From Pseudoglutamicibacter cumminsii (GTDB lineage: Bacteria; Actinomycetota; Actinomycetes; Actinomycetales; Micrococcaceae): 64,000 nucleotides of DNA. Where the stretch lies: assembly GCF_016907775.1 (NCBI RefSeq), contig NZ_JAFBCO010000001.1, positions 1,798,001 through 1,862,000 of the forward strand, written 5' to 3'. How positions within the stretch are numbered: the first letter of the stretch is position 1; every line of letters starts with the position of its first letter. Of this stretch, positions 30,725-39,970 are shown piece after piece. The notes beneath the pieces are model-generated. The model did no database searches and was not told the origin of the DNA. It worked only from the letters and a program-made list of their open reading frames with translations. A program made the translations under genes and the position numbers.

Positions 30725-32185
30725 ATGACGGATCAACAGGCGCCTAGCGCAAAGGATCCAGGTGTAATCGCCGAAATCCTCGAGGCGAACCCGGAACTCG
30801 AGGGTATTGGTAACTACGAATACGGTTGGGCTGACTCCGACGCCGCCGGACAGGACGCGGAACGTGGTCTCGACGCGGATCGCGTTCGTTCCATCTCGGC
30901 GAAGAAGGACGAACCCGAATGGATGCTTAACAGGCGTCTGCGCGCACTGAAGTACTTTGAACGTAAGCCAATGCCAACCTGGGGTCCAGACCTCTCCGGC
31001 ATCGACTTCGACAACATCAAGTACTTCGTCCGTGCTTCCGAAGGCCAGGCACAGACCTGGGAAGACCTTCCGGAAGATATCCGCAACACGTACGAGAAGC
31101 TCGGCATTCCTGAGGCGGAACGCAACCGCCTCGTCGCAGGTGTTGCCGCGCAGTACGAGTCCGAGGTTGTGTACCACCAGATCCGTGAGGATCTTGAAGA
31201 GCAGGGTGTCATCTTCCTCGACACCGACACCGCTCTGAAGGAGCACCCGGAGTTCTTCGAAGAGTACTTCGGCACTGTGATCCCAGCCGGTGACAACAAG
31301 TTCGCGGCCCTCAACACCGCAGTATGGTCCGGTGGTTCCTTCGTATACGTTCCGAAGGGCGTCCACGTCGAGATCCCTCTGCAGGCCTACTTCCGCATCA
31401 ACACGGAAAACATGGGCCAGTTCGAACGCACCTTGATCATCGCTGACGAGGATTCCTACGTTCACTACATCGAAGGCTGCACGGCTCCGATCTACAAGTC
31501 GGATTCCCTGCACTCCGCTGTGGTTGAGATCATCGCGAAGAAGGGCGCACGCGTCCGTTACACGACCGTCCAGAACTGGTCGAACAACGTGTATAACCTC
31601 GTGACCAAGCGCGCTGTATGCGAAGAAGGCGCTGTCATGGAATGGGTCGATGGCAACATCGGTTCCAAGATCACCATGAAGTACCCAGCTGTGTACTTGA
31701 CCGGTGAGCACGCACGCGGCGAGACCCTGTCGATCGCGTTCGCAGGCGCAGGCCAGCACCAGGACACCGGTTCGAAGATGGTTCACATCGCACCGAACAC
31801 GTCGTCCTCGATCGTCGCTAAGTCGATTGCGCGTAACGGTGGCCGTTCCGGCTACCGCGGCCTGGTCCAGGTTCGCGAAGGTGCGCACGGTGTCAAGAAC
31901 AACACCGAATGTGATGCGCTACTGGTCGACACGATCTCGCGTTCGGATACCTATCCGTACATCGACATCCGCGAGGACGATGTGCAGATGGGTCACGAAG
32001 CAACCGTTTCGAAGGTTTCCGAAGACCAGCTGTTCTACCTCATGGCGCGCGGCATCCCGGAGGACGAGGCCATGGCGCTCATCGTCCGCGGCTTCGTCGA
32101 GCCGATCTCGCGTGAGCTCCCGATGGAGTACGCGCTTGAACTCAACCGTCTAATCGAACTTCAGATGGAAGGATCTGTTGGCTGA
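30725..32185 (+). CDS. sufB: Fe-S cluster assembly protein SufB
   Basis: SufB is the scaffold subunit of the SufBCD complex where Fe-S clusters are built in the cytoplasm. It is a right-handed beta-helix protein. Conserved stretches include [45 protein letters not shown] and the late [12 protein letters not shown], whose Cys corresponds to the cluster-assembly cysteine of Escherichia coli SufB. The C-terminal [18 protein letters not shown] block contacts SufC. ATG 30725 follows GAGGA; an upstream in-frame ATG (30668) would add 19 non-conserved residues. The 486-residue length is typical. sufD begins before this stop codon. Confidence 0.96.
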   Translation: MTDQQAPSAKDPGVIAEILEANPELEGIGNYEYGWADSDAAGQDAERGLDADRVRSISAKKDEPEWMLNRRLRALKYFERKPMPTWGPDLSGIDFDNIKYFVRASEGQAQTWEDLPEDIRNTYEKLGIPEAERNRLVAGVAAQYESEVVYHQIREDLEEQGVIFLDTDTALKEHPEFFEEYFGTVIPAGDNKFAALNTAVWSGGSFVYVPKGVHVEIPLQAYFRINTENMGQFERTLIIADEDSYVHYIEGCTAPIYKSDSLHSAVVEIIAKKGARVRYTTVQNWSNNVYNLVTKRAVCEEGAVMEWVDGNIGSKITMKYPAVYLTGEHARGETLSIAFAGAGQHQDTGSKMVHIAPNTSSSIVAKSIARNGGRSGYRGLVQVREGAHGVKNNTECDALLVDTISRSDTYPYIDIREDDVQMGHEATVSKVSEDQLFYLMARGIPEDEAMALIVRGFVEPISRELPMEYALELNRLIELQMEGSVG

Positions 32186-33482
32186 TATGTCTGAGACGAC
32201 TTCCACACAGCGTCCTATGGGCGCACCACTGATCGCGGGCTTCACGGAGGAAGGCGAAGACCTTTCCCCGATGAACGCTGATCAGGCTCAGGGCGGTAGC
32301 CCTATCGGCGGCGACGCCGTGAAGAGCCATTCGCACGGCGGGGCACAGGCCGGCCAGGTGAGCGCTAACGACACCTCGCGTGCAGGCCGTGCCACGAGCT
32401 TCAACGTTGAGGACTTTCCGGAGCTGACCGGCCGTGAAGAGGATTTCCGCTTCACGCCACTGCGCCGACTCAAGGGCCTCCACAAGGATGAACTCGCCGG
32501 CGCCGCTCCAGGCCTGAGTCAAGAAGTACTCGCAGGTACAGGCGAGGTCCGCATCGAGCAGGTTGCACAGGACCACGCGGCTGTTTCCTTCATGGAACCA
32601 GAAGACCGCCTCTCGGCGAACGCATACGCAGCCGCTCAGCAGGTTGAGCTCGTGACAGTTCCGGCGGAAACCGACGGCCTCGTCACCAAGCTGACCCTGC
32701 GCGGTGAGCACAGTGATCCAGCCGGCCAGCACATCACCGTCGTGGCAGAGCCAGGAGCCAAAGCAACCGTCGTGTTCGACCACATCGGCTCGGCTGTTCT
32801 GACCCAGCACATCGAATACGACATCAAGGACGGCGCTGAGCTGACCATCGTGTCGCTGCAGAACTGGGAAGACGACGCCGTTCACGCCGCCAACATGCAG
32901 GCACGCATCGGCGCTGAAGCGAAGCTCAAGCACGTTGTCGTGACCTTCGGTGGCGACCTCGTCCGCCTGACCCCGTCGGTACGTTTCGACGGCGAACGCG
33001 GCGAAGCCTACGTCTACGGCTTGTACTTCACCGACGCCGGCCAGCACCAGGAACACCGCCTGTTCATCAACCACGCATCCGCGAACTGCACCTCCGACGC
33101 CCTCTACAAGGGCGCGCTGCAGGGCGACGGTGCACACTCCGTATGGGTTGGCGACGTCCTCATTCCGGTTGCTGGTGAAGGCACCACGACCTACGAAGCC
33201 AACCGAAACCTCGTGCTTTCGGAAGGCGCACGCGCAGACTCGGTACCGAACCTCGAGATCGAGACCGGTGTCATCGAAGGCGCAGGCCACGCAGCTACGA
33301 CGGGTCGCTTCGACGACGAGCACCTGTTCTACCTCATGGCCCGCGGCATCGACGAGAAGACGGCACGCCGCCTGGTGGTCCGTGGCTTCCTGAACGAAAT
33401 CATCCAGAAGATCGATGTTCCAGAGATTGAGGATTCCCTCAACGAGACCATCGAGGCCGAGCTGGCCGTCAACGATAACTGA
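32178..33482 (+). CDS. sufD: Fe-S cluster assembly protein SufD
   Basis: SufD pairs with SufB in the SufBC2D complex and helps iron entry. The beta-helix core is seen in [23 protein letters not shown] and [31 protein letters not shown]. The C-terminal SufC-binding block [27 protein letters not shown] closely matches that of SufB. The N-terminal 75 residues are poorly conserved. A TTG at 32178, four bases after AAGGA and overlapping the sufB stop, is the likely coupled start; ATG 32187 is the alternative. Length is about 434 residues. Confidence 0.93.
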   Translation: MADMSETTSTQRPMGAPLIAGFTEEGEDLSPMNADQAQGGSPIGGDAVKSHSHGGAQAGQVSANDTSRAGRATSFNVEDFPELTGREEDFRFTPLRRLKGLHKDELAGAAPGLSQEVLAGTGEVRIEQVAQDHAAVSFMEPEDRLSANAYAAAQQVELVTVPAETDGLVTKLTLRGEHSDPAGQHITVVAEPGAKATVVFDHIGSAVLTQHIEYDIKDGAELTIVSLQNWEDDAVHAANMQARIGAEAKLKHVVVTFGGDLVRLTPSVRFDGERGEAYVYGLYFTDAGQHQEHRLFINHASANCTSDALYKGALQGDGAHSVWVGDVLIPVAGEGTTTYEANRNLVLSEGARADSVPNLEIETGVIEGAGHAATTGRFDDEHLFYLMARGIDEKTARRLVVRGFLNEIIQKIDVPEIEDSLNETIEAELAVNDN

Positions 33483-33514
33483 CCTTCACTTCTCACAAGG
33501 AGAAACGACTTTTC

Positions 33515-34270
<756 letters not shown>

Positions 34271-34276
34271 TCCACT

Positions 34277-34606
34277 ATGGCTGAGACTGCAAGCAACCTG
34301 ACTCCTGTCGAGGACGTCACCGAGGCGCTGCACGAGGTCATCGACCCGGAGCTCGGAGTCAACGTCGTTGACCTGGGCTTGCTGTACGGCATGGCCTACG
34401 ACGACGAAGGCGCCCTCGTGATCGATATGACGCTGACAACGGCGGCCTGCCCGCTGTCCGACGTGATTGAGGATCAGATTCAGTCCGCCATTGGCACGAT
34501 GGTTGACGAATACCGCGTCAACTGGGTCTGGATGCCACCGTGGGGTCCTGAACGGATCACTGAAGACGGCCGCGACCAGATGCGTGCGCTCGGATTCAAT
34601 ATCTAA
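34277..34606 (+). CDS. sufT: SufT-like metal-sulfur cluster assembly factor (MIP18/DUF59)
   Basis: A 109-residue MIP18-family protein. The motif VIDPELGVNVVDLGLLYG (residues 21-38) contains the invariant Asp-Pro-Glu, and TTAACPLSD places the hyper-reactive Cys at residue 58. A conserved WMPPWGPERIT strand follows. SufT proteins act in late maturation of Fe-S proteins, not in sulfur mobilisation. It starts six bases after sufC and ends the operon, with a strong terminator 38 bases later. The symbol follows actinobacterial usage for the last gene of the suf operon. Confidence 0.88.
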   Translation: MAETASNLTPVEDVTEALHEVIDPELGVNVVDLGLLYGMAYDDEGALVIDMTLTTAACPLSDVIEDQIQSAIGTMVDEYRVNWVWMPPWGPERITEDGRDQMRALGFNI

Positions 34607-34644
34607 GCGATCCGATCCTTGACGGCTCACACTTGAGCTAAACC

Positions 34645-34682
34645 GTGTGGGGTTGAGTACTTACAGGTACTCAACCCCACAC
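34645..34682 (+). terminator. Terminator of the suf operon
   Basis: A perfect 16-bp inverted repeat (34645-34660 and 34667-34682) with a TTACAG loop, followed by TCTATTAAT. It lies 38 bases after the sufT stop. Confidence 0.85.
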
Positions 34683-34731
34683 TCTATTAATCGGCCGGGC
34701 GTTAAGAGGCGTTTCGCATCGAATGCGCGGG

Positions 34732-34737
34732 TAGACT
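34732..34737 (+). promoter_or_regulatory. -10 element for the ABC-F gene
   Basis: TAGACT lies 34 bases before the TTG start at 34772 and would give a leader of about 28 bases that includes the GGGGG ribosome site. Confidence 0.4.
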
Positions 34738-34771
34738 AGGAAAGTTCGTTTTCTGCCTTGTGGGGGTTTTC

Positions 34772-36373
34772 TTGATTTCCGTGGACAATGTTGGGCTGCG
34801 CGTTGGTGCGCGTCTGCTCATGGACGAGGTTTCGTTCAGGGTTGATCGCGGTGACAAGATCGGCCTGGTGGGCCGTAACGGTGCAGGCAAAACGACGTTG
34901 ACGAAGGTTCTGGCAGGGCAGGCTCTGCCGAGCGATGGCACGATCGAACGTCGCGGCGAGATCGGGTATCTTCCGCAGGACACCCACCTTCCCGACATGG
35001 AGCAGCTCGCGCGCGACCGCATCCTTTCGGCACGTGGGCTCGATAACGTCATCACGCAGCTGAAAGAATCCCAGACGCAGATGGCTAGCGATGACCCGGC
35101 TGTGGCTCAGAAAGCGATGCGCCGTTACGACCGCCTCGAAGCTCAGTTCCTCGCTGCCGGCGGCTACGCAGCTGAATCGGAAGCCGCGACGATCTGTAAC
35201 AACCTCGACCTTCCAGAACGAGTTTTGGCGCAACCGATTGGAACCCTTTCGGGTGGTCAGCGCCGTCGCGTTGAGCTAGCGCGCATCCTGTATTCGCAAG
35301 CCGACACGTTGCTCCTGGATGAGCCGACTAACCACTTGGATGCGGATTCGATCGTATGGCTCCGTGAGTTCCTGCAGGCCTACGAAGGCGGCTTCGTGAT
35401 CATCTCCCACGACACCGACCTTCTGGAGGCTGTCGTGAATAAGGTGTTCCACCTGGACGCGAACCGCGCGACGATCGACCAGTACAACCTCGGGTGGAAG
35501 AAGTACCTCGAGCAGCGGGAAACCGATGAACGTGCCCGCCGGCGTGAAGCCGCTAACGTTCAGAAGAAGGCCTCAGCACTTTTGGCTCAGGCTGACAAGA
35601 TGCGTGCGAAAGCGACCAAGGCTGTCGCCGCGCAGTCCATGATCAAACGTGCTGAGCGCATGCTGCGGGGGATCGAGCCTGAGCGGCAAGCCGACAAAGT
35701 TGCGGCCCTGCGATTCCCTGATCCGGCACCGTGCGGCAAGGTTCCGATCTCTGCGGAGGGTTTGAGCCGATCCTATGGTTCGCTTGAGATCTTCACGGGC
35801 TTGGATCTTGCAGTGGACCGTGGTTCCCGGGTGGTCGTTCTGGGGCTCAACGGTGCCGGTAAGACGACGCTGCTGCGTCTGCTAGCGGGTGTTGACGAAC
35901 CGAACTCGGGACAGGTCGTATACGGCCATGGTTGCAAGATCGGCTATTTCGCGCAGGAACACGACACGATCGACGGCGACAAGACCGTTCTTGAGAATAT
36001 GCGCCGCACCGCACCGAGCCACCTCGGGGATGCACAAGTCCGCTCGATTCTTGGTTCGTTCTTGTTCTCCGGTGACGACGTGGACAAACCTGCTCGCGTA
36101 CTCTCAGGTGGCGAGAAAACCCGCCTAGCCTTGGCGATGATCGTCGCCTCACACGCAAATGTTTTGCTTTTGGACGAGCCGACCAACAACCTTGACCCCG
36201 CGTCGCGCGAGCAGATTCTTGGGGCCTTGGCCACGTACGAAGGCGCGGTCATTCTGGTGTCTCACGACGAGGGCGCAGTCGCGGCCCTCAACCCGGAAAG
36301 GGTCTTGCTTTTGCCGGACGGCACCGAGGACCTCTTCAACGACGACTACCTCGAGCTCGTATCGCTCGCATAG
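34772..36373 (+). CDS. ABC-F family ATPase (ribosome-associated type)
   Basis: A soluble duplicated ABC ATPase with no membrane domain. The first module has GRNGAGKTTLTKVLAG, LSGGQRRRVELARIL and TLLLDEPTNHLDADSI; the second has GLNGAGKTTLLRLLAG, LSGGEKTRLALA and VLLLDEPTNNLDPAS. The modules are joined by a basic linker (ARRREAANVQKKASALLAQADKMR) of the P-site tRNA-interaction motif type. ABC-F proteins act on ribosomes, as translation factors such as EttA or as antibiotic protection proteins; which applies cannot be told from sequence. The probable start is TTG 34772, five bases after GGGGG, matching homologues that begin at the ISVDN strand; GTG 34760 is the alternative. Confidence 0.88.
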   Translation: MISVDNVGLRVGARLLMDEVSFRVDRGDKIGLVGRNGAGKTTLTKVLAGQALPSDGTIERRGEIGYLPQDTHLPDMEQLARDRILSARGLDNVITQLKESQTQMASDDPAVAQKAMRRYDRLEAQFLAAGGYAAESEAATICNNLDLPERVLAQPIGTLSGGQRRRVELARILYSQADTLLLDEPTNHLDADSIVWLREFLQAYEGGFVIISHDTDLLEAVVNKVFHLDANRATIDQYNLGWKKYLEQRETDERARRREAANVQKKASALLAQADKMRAKATKAVAAQSMIKRAERMLRGIEPERQADKVAALRFPDPAPCGKVPISAEGLSRSYGSLEIFTGLDLAVDRGSRVVVLGLNGAGKTTLLRLLAGVDEPNSGQVVYGHGCKIGYFAQEHDTIDGDKTVLENMRRTAPSHLGDAQVRSILGSFLFSGDDVDKPARVLSGGEKTRLALAMIVASHANVLLLDEPTNNLDPASREQILGALATYEGAVILVSHDEGAVAALNPERVLLLPDGTEDLFNDDYLELVSLA

Positions 36374-36408
36374 CGGCGGCCAAGCCTCGGTTAGGATTTG
36401 CTTGAGAG

Positions 36409-37374
36409 CTAGGTCTTACCCGACATCCACGTGTGGTCTTCACGCTGGGGCTCGGCCAGAGGCGTCTCATCCTCGTAACCCTGCGCATCGAGGTAAGCGT
36501 CTTCGACGTCCTCATCGTGAGCGGAGCCATCGCGGCGTGGACGGCGACGCTTCTGCTGAGTCACCCGGCGCGCCTGGAACATCGGCTCTGATCCGCCTGC
36601 GCCATCGCCGTCTGCACCATCGGCAACACGGGCCTGCGCTTCTTTACGTTCGGCGTTGATCTTGGCTTGCTGCCGCGCCGCGTAACCGAAACCGATGAAG
36701 AACAACAGACCGAAAGCCATCCACTGCAACGCATAGGACCAGTGCATGCCTTCATCTTCAGAAGGCTCCTGGAGTAGCGCAGGGGTCTCAACCTGTGGGT
36801 CCTCGGAGGCCAACCATCCGTACGCGCCAGGCGCTATATCCAGTCCGGTCATTTTCGCCGCCCCCACCAGGTCCACGGACGAGATCTGTCCCTCGGGTGC
36901 GTCGCGTCCAATGTCCGGCTCTCCACGCACCAAACGGACCACGATGGAGGCTTTGCCCTCCGGGGGAGAGGGAACGTTCTCGGGGCGCTGATCCGGGCCG
37001 TCGCCGTTGAGGAGCCAGCCGCGGTCCACGGCGATGACTATGCCGTCGTTGGTTTCGAAAGGAACGAGCTGTTCCATGCCCACACGACCGTTACCGGAAC
37101 GCATACGAACCAACAGCTGCTGGTCCGAAACATAACGACCGGTCAGCTTAACCGGGGTGTACTGCTTGTCTTCGGGAAGGGAATCAAGCCACGGGCTATC
37201 CGGCTTGAGTTCTACCGGGGTAGCGTTCCAGTTCTGTTCGATGAGCCGGTTCGTTTGGGCGACCTCGGCTCGCCGATCCCACTGCCACCAGCTCAAGCCC
37301 GCGCAAATCGCGGCGAAAAACATGACCATCAGAAGCCAGCCGATCCAGCGGGTGGAGGCTAAGAACTTATACAC
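36409..37374 (-). CDS. SURF1-family cytochrome oxidase assembly protein
   Basis: A membrane protein of 321 residues with an N-terminal helix (IGWLLMVMFFAAICAGLSWWQWDRR) and a second helix near 215-235 (ALQWMAFGLLFFIGFGYAARQ) bracketing an external domain. The pattern WQWDRR, LTGRYVSDQQLLVR and VIAVDRGWL is characteristic of SURF1, which helps haem A insertion into cytochrome aa3 oxidase. The roughly 80-residue C-terminal tail is charged and poorly conserved. The start is GTG 37374, eight bases after GGGAGGAG, directly after the stop of the upstream gene. Function fits with ctaA and ctaB in the same window. Confidence 0.88.
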   Translation of the reverse strand: MYKFLASTRWIGWLLMVMFFAAICAGLSWWQWDRRAEVAQTNRLIEQNWNATPVELKPDSPWLDSLPEDKQYTPVKLTGRYVSDQQLLVRMRSGNGRVGMEQLVPFETNDGIVIAVDRGWLLNGDGPDQRPENVPSPPEGKASIVVRLVRGEPDIGRDAPEGQISSVDLVGAAKMTGLDIAPGAYGWLASEDPQVETPALLQEPSEDEGMHWSYALQWMAFGLLFFIGFGYAARQQAKINAERKEAQARVADGADGDGAGGSEPMFQARRVTQQKRRRPRRDGSAHDEDVEDAYLDAQGYEDETPLAEPQREDHTWMSGKT

Positions 37375-37698
37375 CTAGGACTCCTCCCTATGCTCTGCTG
37401 GCTGGTCAGCGGGCTCATCAGCTGGCTGATCTGTTGGCTTGGTGATGTCTGTTAGAGGAGCGACGTTCTTGAGGAACATGCGGGCACCGAGGAACGCGCT
37501 GAGGTAGTCGAGATGTTCATCGCACGCGAGCCACTGCTTGCGGCGCTCAGGGGCATGAACTTTAGGGTTGTTCCATTCCAGGACATGCCGGGCGTCGCCC
37601 TTACATCCCTTGCGTGAACACTTCAACGCAGCGTCCGAGCGGCCCGCACCTGAGGCATCGTCGGCCTGGCCGTTGGAAAGCATTCCGAGCACGTCCAT
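37375..37698 (-). CDS. Small conserved actinobacterial protein with Cys/His cluster
   Basis: A 107-residue protein with CSRKGCKGDARHVLEWNNPKVHAPERRKQWLACDEHLDYLSAFL. The CX4C pair and the CDEH element look like a small zinc ribbon, but metal binding is inference. Similar short actinobacterial proteins are sometimes labelled acetone carboxylase in databases, which the sequence does not support. The C-terminal 25 residues are Pro/Asp/Glu-rich repeats (PADEPADQPAE) and probably disordered. It lies between a DUF3099 gene (two bases upstream) and SURF1 (zero gap), clearly one operon, which suggests a role around the envelope or cytochrome oxidase assembly. Confidence 0.72.
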   Translation of the reverse strand: MDVLGMLSNGQADDASGAGRSDAALKCSRKGCKGDARHVLEWNNPKVHAPERRKQWLACDEHLDYLSAFLGARMFLKNVAPLTDITKPTDQPADEPADQPAEHREES

Positions 37699-37700
37699 CG

Positions 37701-38159
37701 TTAAGCCCGCCCTTCGTTGCTGGACTCTGTGCTGCTGGACTGTGTGGCGTTGGACTCGTCGGCGCTGTCTCTACCGCTAGATTGTGCGCGCTGGTGCTGT
37801 TCGCTGTGAATCTGGATGACTTGCTCAGATGCGTTGTCGCCGCTCGCATCAGCGAAGGACGTGGGCAATTCTGTGGGCGCTTGTTTATCGGCCCAGGTAG
37901 GGTCAACGGTGCTTGACGGCTGGATTGCGTTGGCGCTCACGACGGCGAACCAAGGAATGATGGTCGCGAAGACCAGAAGTCCGAGCCCGAGCCATATGTT
38001 CACGTAGTAGGCGAGGATGCCGCCGAGCGGAAAGCAGATCACGCGCAACGTCATTTTGATCGCATACATGCGGTGGCGATGGCGTGCCTCAAGCGACGCT
38101 GCCTCTTGCGCGTCGGTGATCGAATATTCCGCTGGGGCGGTTGCATCATTTTTAGCCAT
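37701..38159 (-). CDS. DUF3099 membrane protein
   Basis: A 152-residue protein whose N-terminal part, SITDAQEAASLEARHRHRMYAIKMTLRVICF, is the DUF3099 signature. It leads into two hydrophobic helices (about residues 33-52 and 57-76). The remaining 70 residues are Ser/Asp/Glu-rich and probably disordered on the cytoplasmic side. No function is established for DUF3099. It starts the leftward three-gene run with the Cys/His protein and SURF1 and is divergent from fabG, the usual neighbourhood in Micrococcaceae. Confidence 0.78.
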   Translation of the reverse strand: MAKNDATAPAEYSITDAQEAASLEARHRHRMYAIKMTLRVICFPLGGILAYYVNIWLGLGLLVFATIIPWFAVVSANAIQPSSTVDPTWADKQAPTELPTSFADASGDNASEQVIQIHSEQHQRAQSSGRDSADESNATQSSSTESSNEGRA

Positions 38160-38238
38160 CTTTTCTATTATGGACTGCCACTCGTTCGATGCGGCTTCAG
38201 GCGTGTTGTTGACTCGCGGTAGGTTGCGTCACACTCGG

Positions 38239-38244
38239 TAGACT
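38239..38244 (+). promoter_or_regulatory. -10 element for fabG operon
   Basis: TAGACT about 70 bases before the fabG start. A TTGACT is present at 38209-38214, but the 24-base spacing is too long for it to be the paired -35. Confidence 0.35.
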
Positions 38245-38314
38245 GGGCCTGTACATCAATTTGGCTTAAGCACGCGGCTTACTGTTGCGTGCCCTGGATT
38301 GCTCGAGGAGATAC

Positions 38315-39061
38315 ATGAGCGCGAGCGCCGCGACCGCGAAAACCACTGAAACGCCTGCACGCACTGTTTTGGTGACCGGTGGTAACAGGGGGATCGGTTT
38401 GGCGATTGCCGAGCAGTTCCTTGAGGCCGGCTACCAGGTTGCGGTGACGACGCGGTCGACGCCCGCTCCGGTGGACGGAATCCTTTCAGTCAAGGCCGAT
38501 GTGACTGATAGCGCGAGCGTTGATGCCGCGATGGCGGAGGTTGAGGAGAAGCTCGGCCCGATCACCGTGGTAGTCGCGAACGCTGGTATTACTCGTGACA
38601 CGCTGTTGATGCGCATGAGTGAGTCGGACTTCACCGATGTGGTTGATACGAACCTCACCGGCGCGTTCCGTGTTGTTCAGCGCGCTACGAAGGGCATGGT
38701 TAAGGCTCGTTTCGGCCGCGTGATCCTCATTTCTTCGGTTGTTGGTTTGCTGGGTGGCGCGGGCCAGGTCAACTACTCTGCGTCGAAGGCGGGGCTCGTG
38801 GGTATCGCTCGGTCTGTGACCCGCGAGTTGGGTGGCCGCGGCATCACCGCGAACGTGATTGCTCCGGGATTCATTGAGACGGACATGACCGATGCCCTCG
38901 ATGAGGACCTCAAGAAGCAGTACAAACAGCAGATTCCTGCTGGCCGTTTCGCATCCCCTGAAGAGGTTGCGAAGGTTGCTGTGTGGCTGGCTTCCGAGGA
39001 CGCCGGTTACGTCTCGGGTGCCGTGATCCCTGTCGACGGCGGTCTGGGCATGGGCCACTAG
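38315..39061 (+). CDS. fabG: 3-oxoacyl-ACP reductase FabG
   Basis: An SDR-fold NADPH-dependent reductase of the fatty-acid elongation cycle, about 248 residues. The cofactor loop is VTGGNRGIGLAIA near residue 23, NAGITRD near 91, and the catalytic triad is in ISSVVGLLGGAGQVNYSASKAG (Ser, Tyr-X3-Lys). IAPGFIETDMT and the C-terminal SGAVIPVDGGLGMGH are typical of FabG. ATG 38315 follows CGAGGAG; the upstream ATG at 38285 has no site. The next gene is a second SDR in the same direction. This resembles the mycobacterial fabG1-inhA pair in layout, though the second gene is not a standard InhA. Confidence 0.92.
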   Translation: MSASAATAKTTETPARTVLVTGGNRGIGLAIAEQFLEAGYQVAVTTRSTPAPVDGILSVKADVTDSASVDAAMAEVEEKLGPITVVVANAGITRDTLLMRMSESDFTDVVDTNLTGAFRVVQRATKGMVKARFGRVILISSVVGLLGGAGQVNYSASKAGLVGIARSVTRELGGRGITANVIAPGFIETDMTDALDEDLKKQYKQQIPAGRFASPEEVAKVAVWLASEDAGYVSGAVIPVDGGLGMGH

Positions 39062-39114
39062 GCTCACGTTGTTGTTGATCTGTTTGTAGAAGTTTTGAGT
39101 GAAAGTAGGTTTGC

Positions 39115-39873
39115 ATGTCCAAGCTTGAAGGCAAGGTAGCGATTGTCACTGGTTCTAGCCGTGGGATCGGTGCCGATACCGCAAAGCTCCTTGCAGCTGA
39201 AGGCGCTGCTGTTGTGGTGAACTACCGCGATAAGGCTCCTCGCGCGAACAAAGTTGTTAAGGCGATTGAGGAAGCTGGCGGTCGCGCAGTCGCCGTCAAA
39301 GCTGACTTGACTGTCGCGGAGGACCGCGAGGCTCTAGTCAAGGCAGCGGTAGATAACTTCGGCCACCTCGACATCCTGGTTCTCAATGCATCGGGCGGTA
39401 TGGAGACTGACCGCGGGGAAGACTATGCGATGCGTCTGAACCGTGATGCTCAGGTCGGCATGCTGGATGCCGCGTTCCCTGCGATCCGCCCGGGCGGTCG
39501 CGTTGTGTTCGTGACGAGCAATCAGGCGCACTTCATCGAGACCCATCCGACGCTGCCTGCATACGAGATGGTTGCGAAGTCGAAGCGTGCCGGTGAGACA
39601 GCCTTGCGCGAGCGGGAACACGAGTTCGCCGCAGCCGACATCACGTTCGTCGTGGTTTCGGGTGACATGATCGAAGGCACCATCACCGCAACGCTGTTGG
39701 ACCGCGTCGAGCCAGGCGCAATCGAGGCTCGCCGCGAGGAAGCGGGTCGCTTGTACTCGGTCGCAGAATTCGCGCAAGAGGTCGCCCGCATGGCGATGGA
39801 CGACGTCGAACACATGCACACGGAATACGTGGGCGGCGCTAAGGGCTTCCTCGACGAGGGGTTCACTCTGTAA
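39115..39873 (+). CDS. SDR-family oxidoreductase with atypical active site
   Basis: A 252-residue short-chain dehydrogenase. The cofactor loop VTGSSRGIG (residues 11-19) is of FabG type and VLNASGGME replaces the usual NNAG. The active-site Tyr150 is in PAYEMVAKSKRAG: the residue at +4 is Ala154, so the classical YX3K is absent, while Lys157 fits the YX6K spacing of FabI/InhA-type enoyl reductases. Close relatives sit next to fabG in other Micrococcaceae. An enoyl-ACP reductase role is possible but unproven. Start ATG 39115 follows AAAGTAGG; 53 bases separate it from fabG. Confidence 0.8.
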   Translation: MSKLEGKVAIVTGSSRGIGADTAKLLAAEGAAVVVNYRDKAPRANKVVKAIEEAGGRAVAVKADLTVAEDREALVKAAVDNFGHLDILVLNASGGMETDRGEDYAMRLNRDAQVGMLDAAFPAIRPGGRVVFVTSNQAHFIETHPTLPAYEMVAKSKRAGETALREREHEFAAADITFVVVSGDMIEGTITATLLDRVEPGAIEARREEAGRLYSVAEFAQEVARMAMDDVEHMHTEYVGGAKGFLDEGFTL

Positions 39874-39895
39874 CGGGCACATCTACGTCAGATAT

Positions 39896-39933
39896 GCGAA
39901 GGGGACCACATCACATGATGTGGTCCCCTTCGC
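39896..39933. terminator. Bidirectional terminator between SDR and VanW genes
   Basis: A perfect 18-bp inverted repeat (39896-39913 and 39916-39933) around a two-base gap, placed between convergent genes. Confidence 0.85.
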
Positions 39934-39970
39934 TTGTCAGCGCTTGTTCGTTCAGCAGTGCTAGCCGCGG

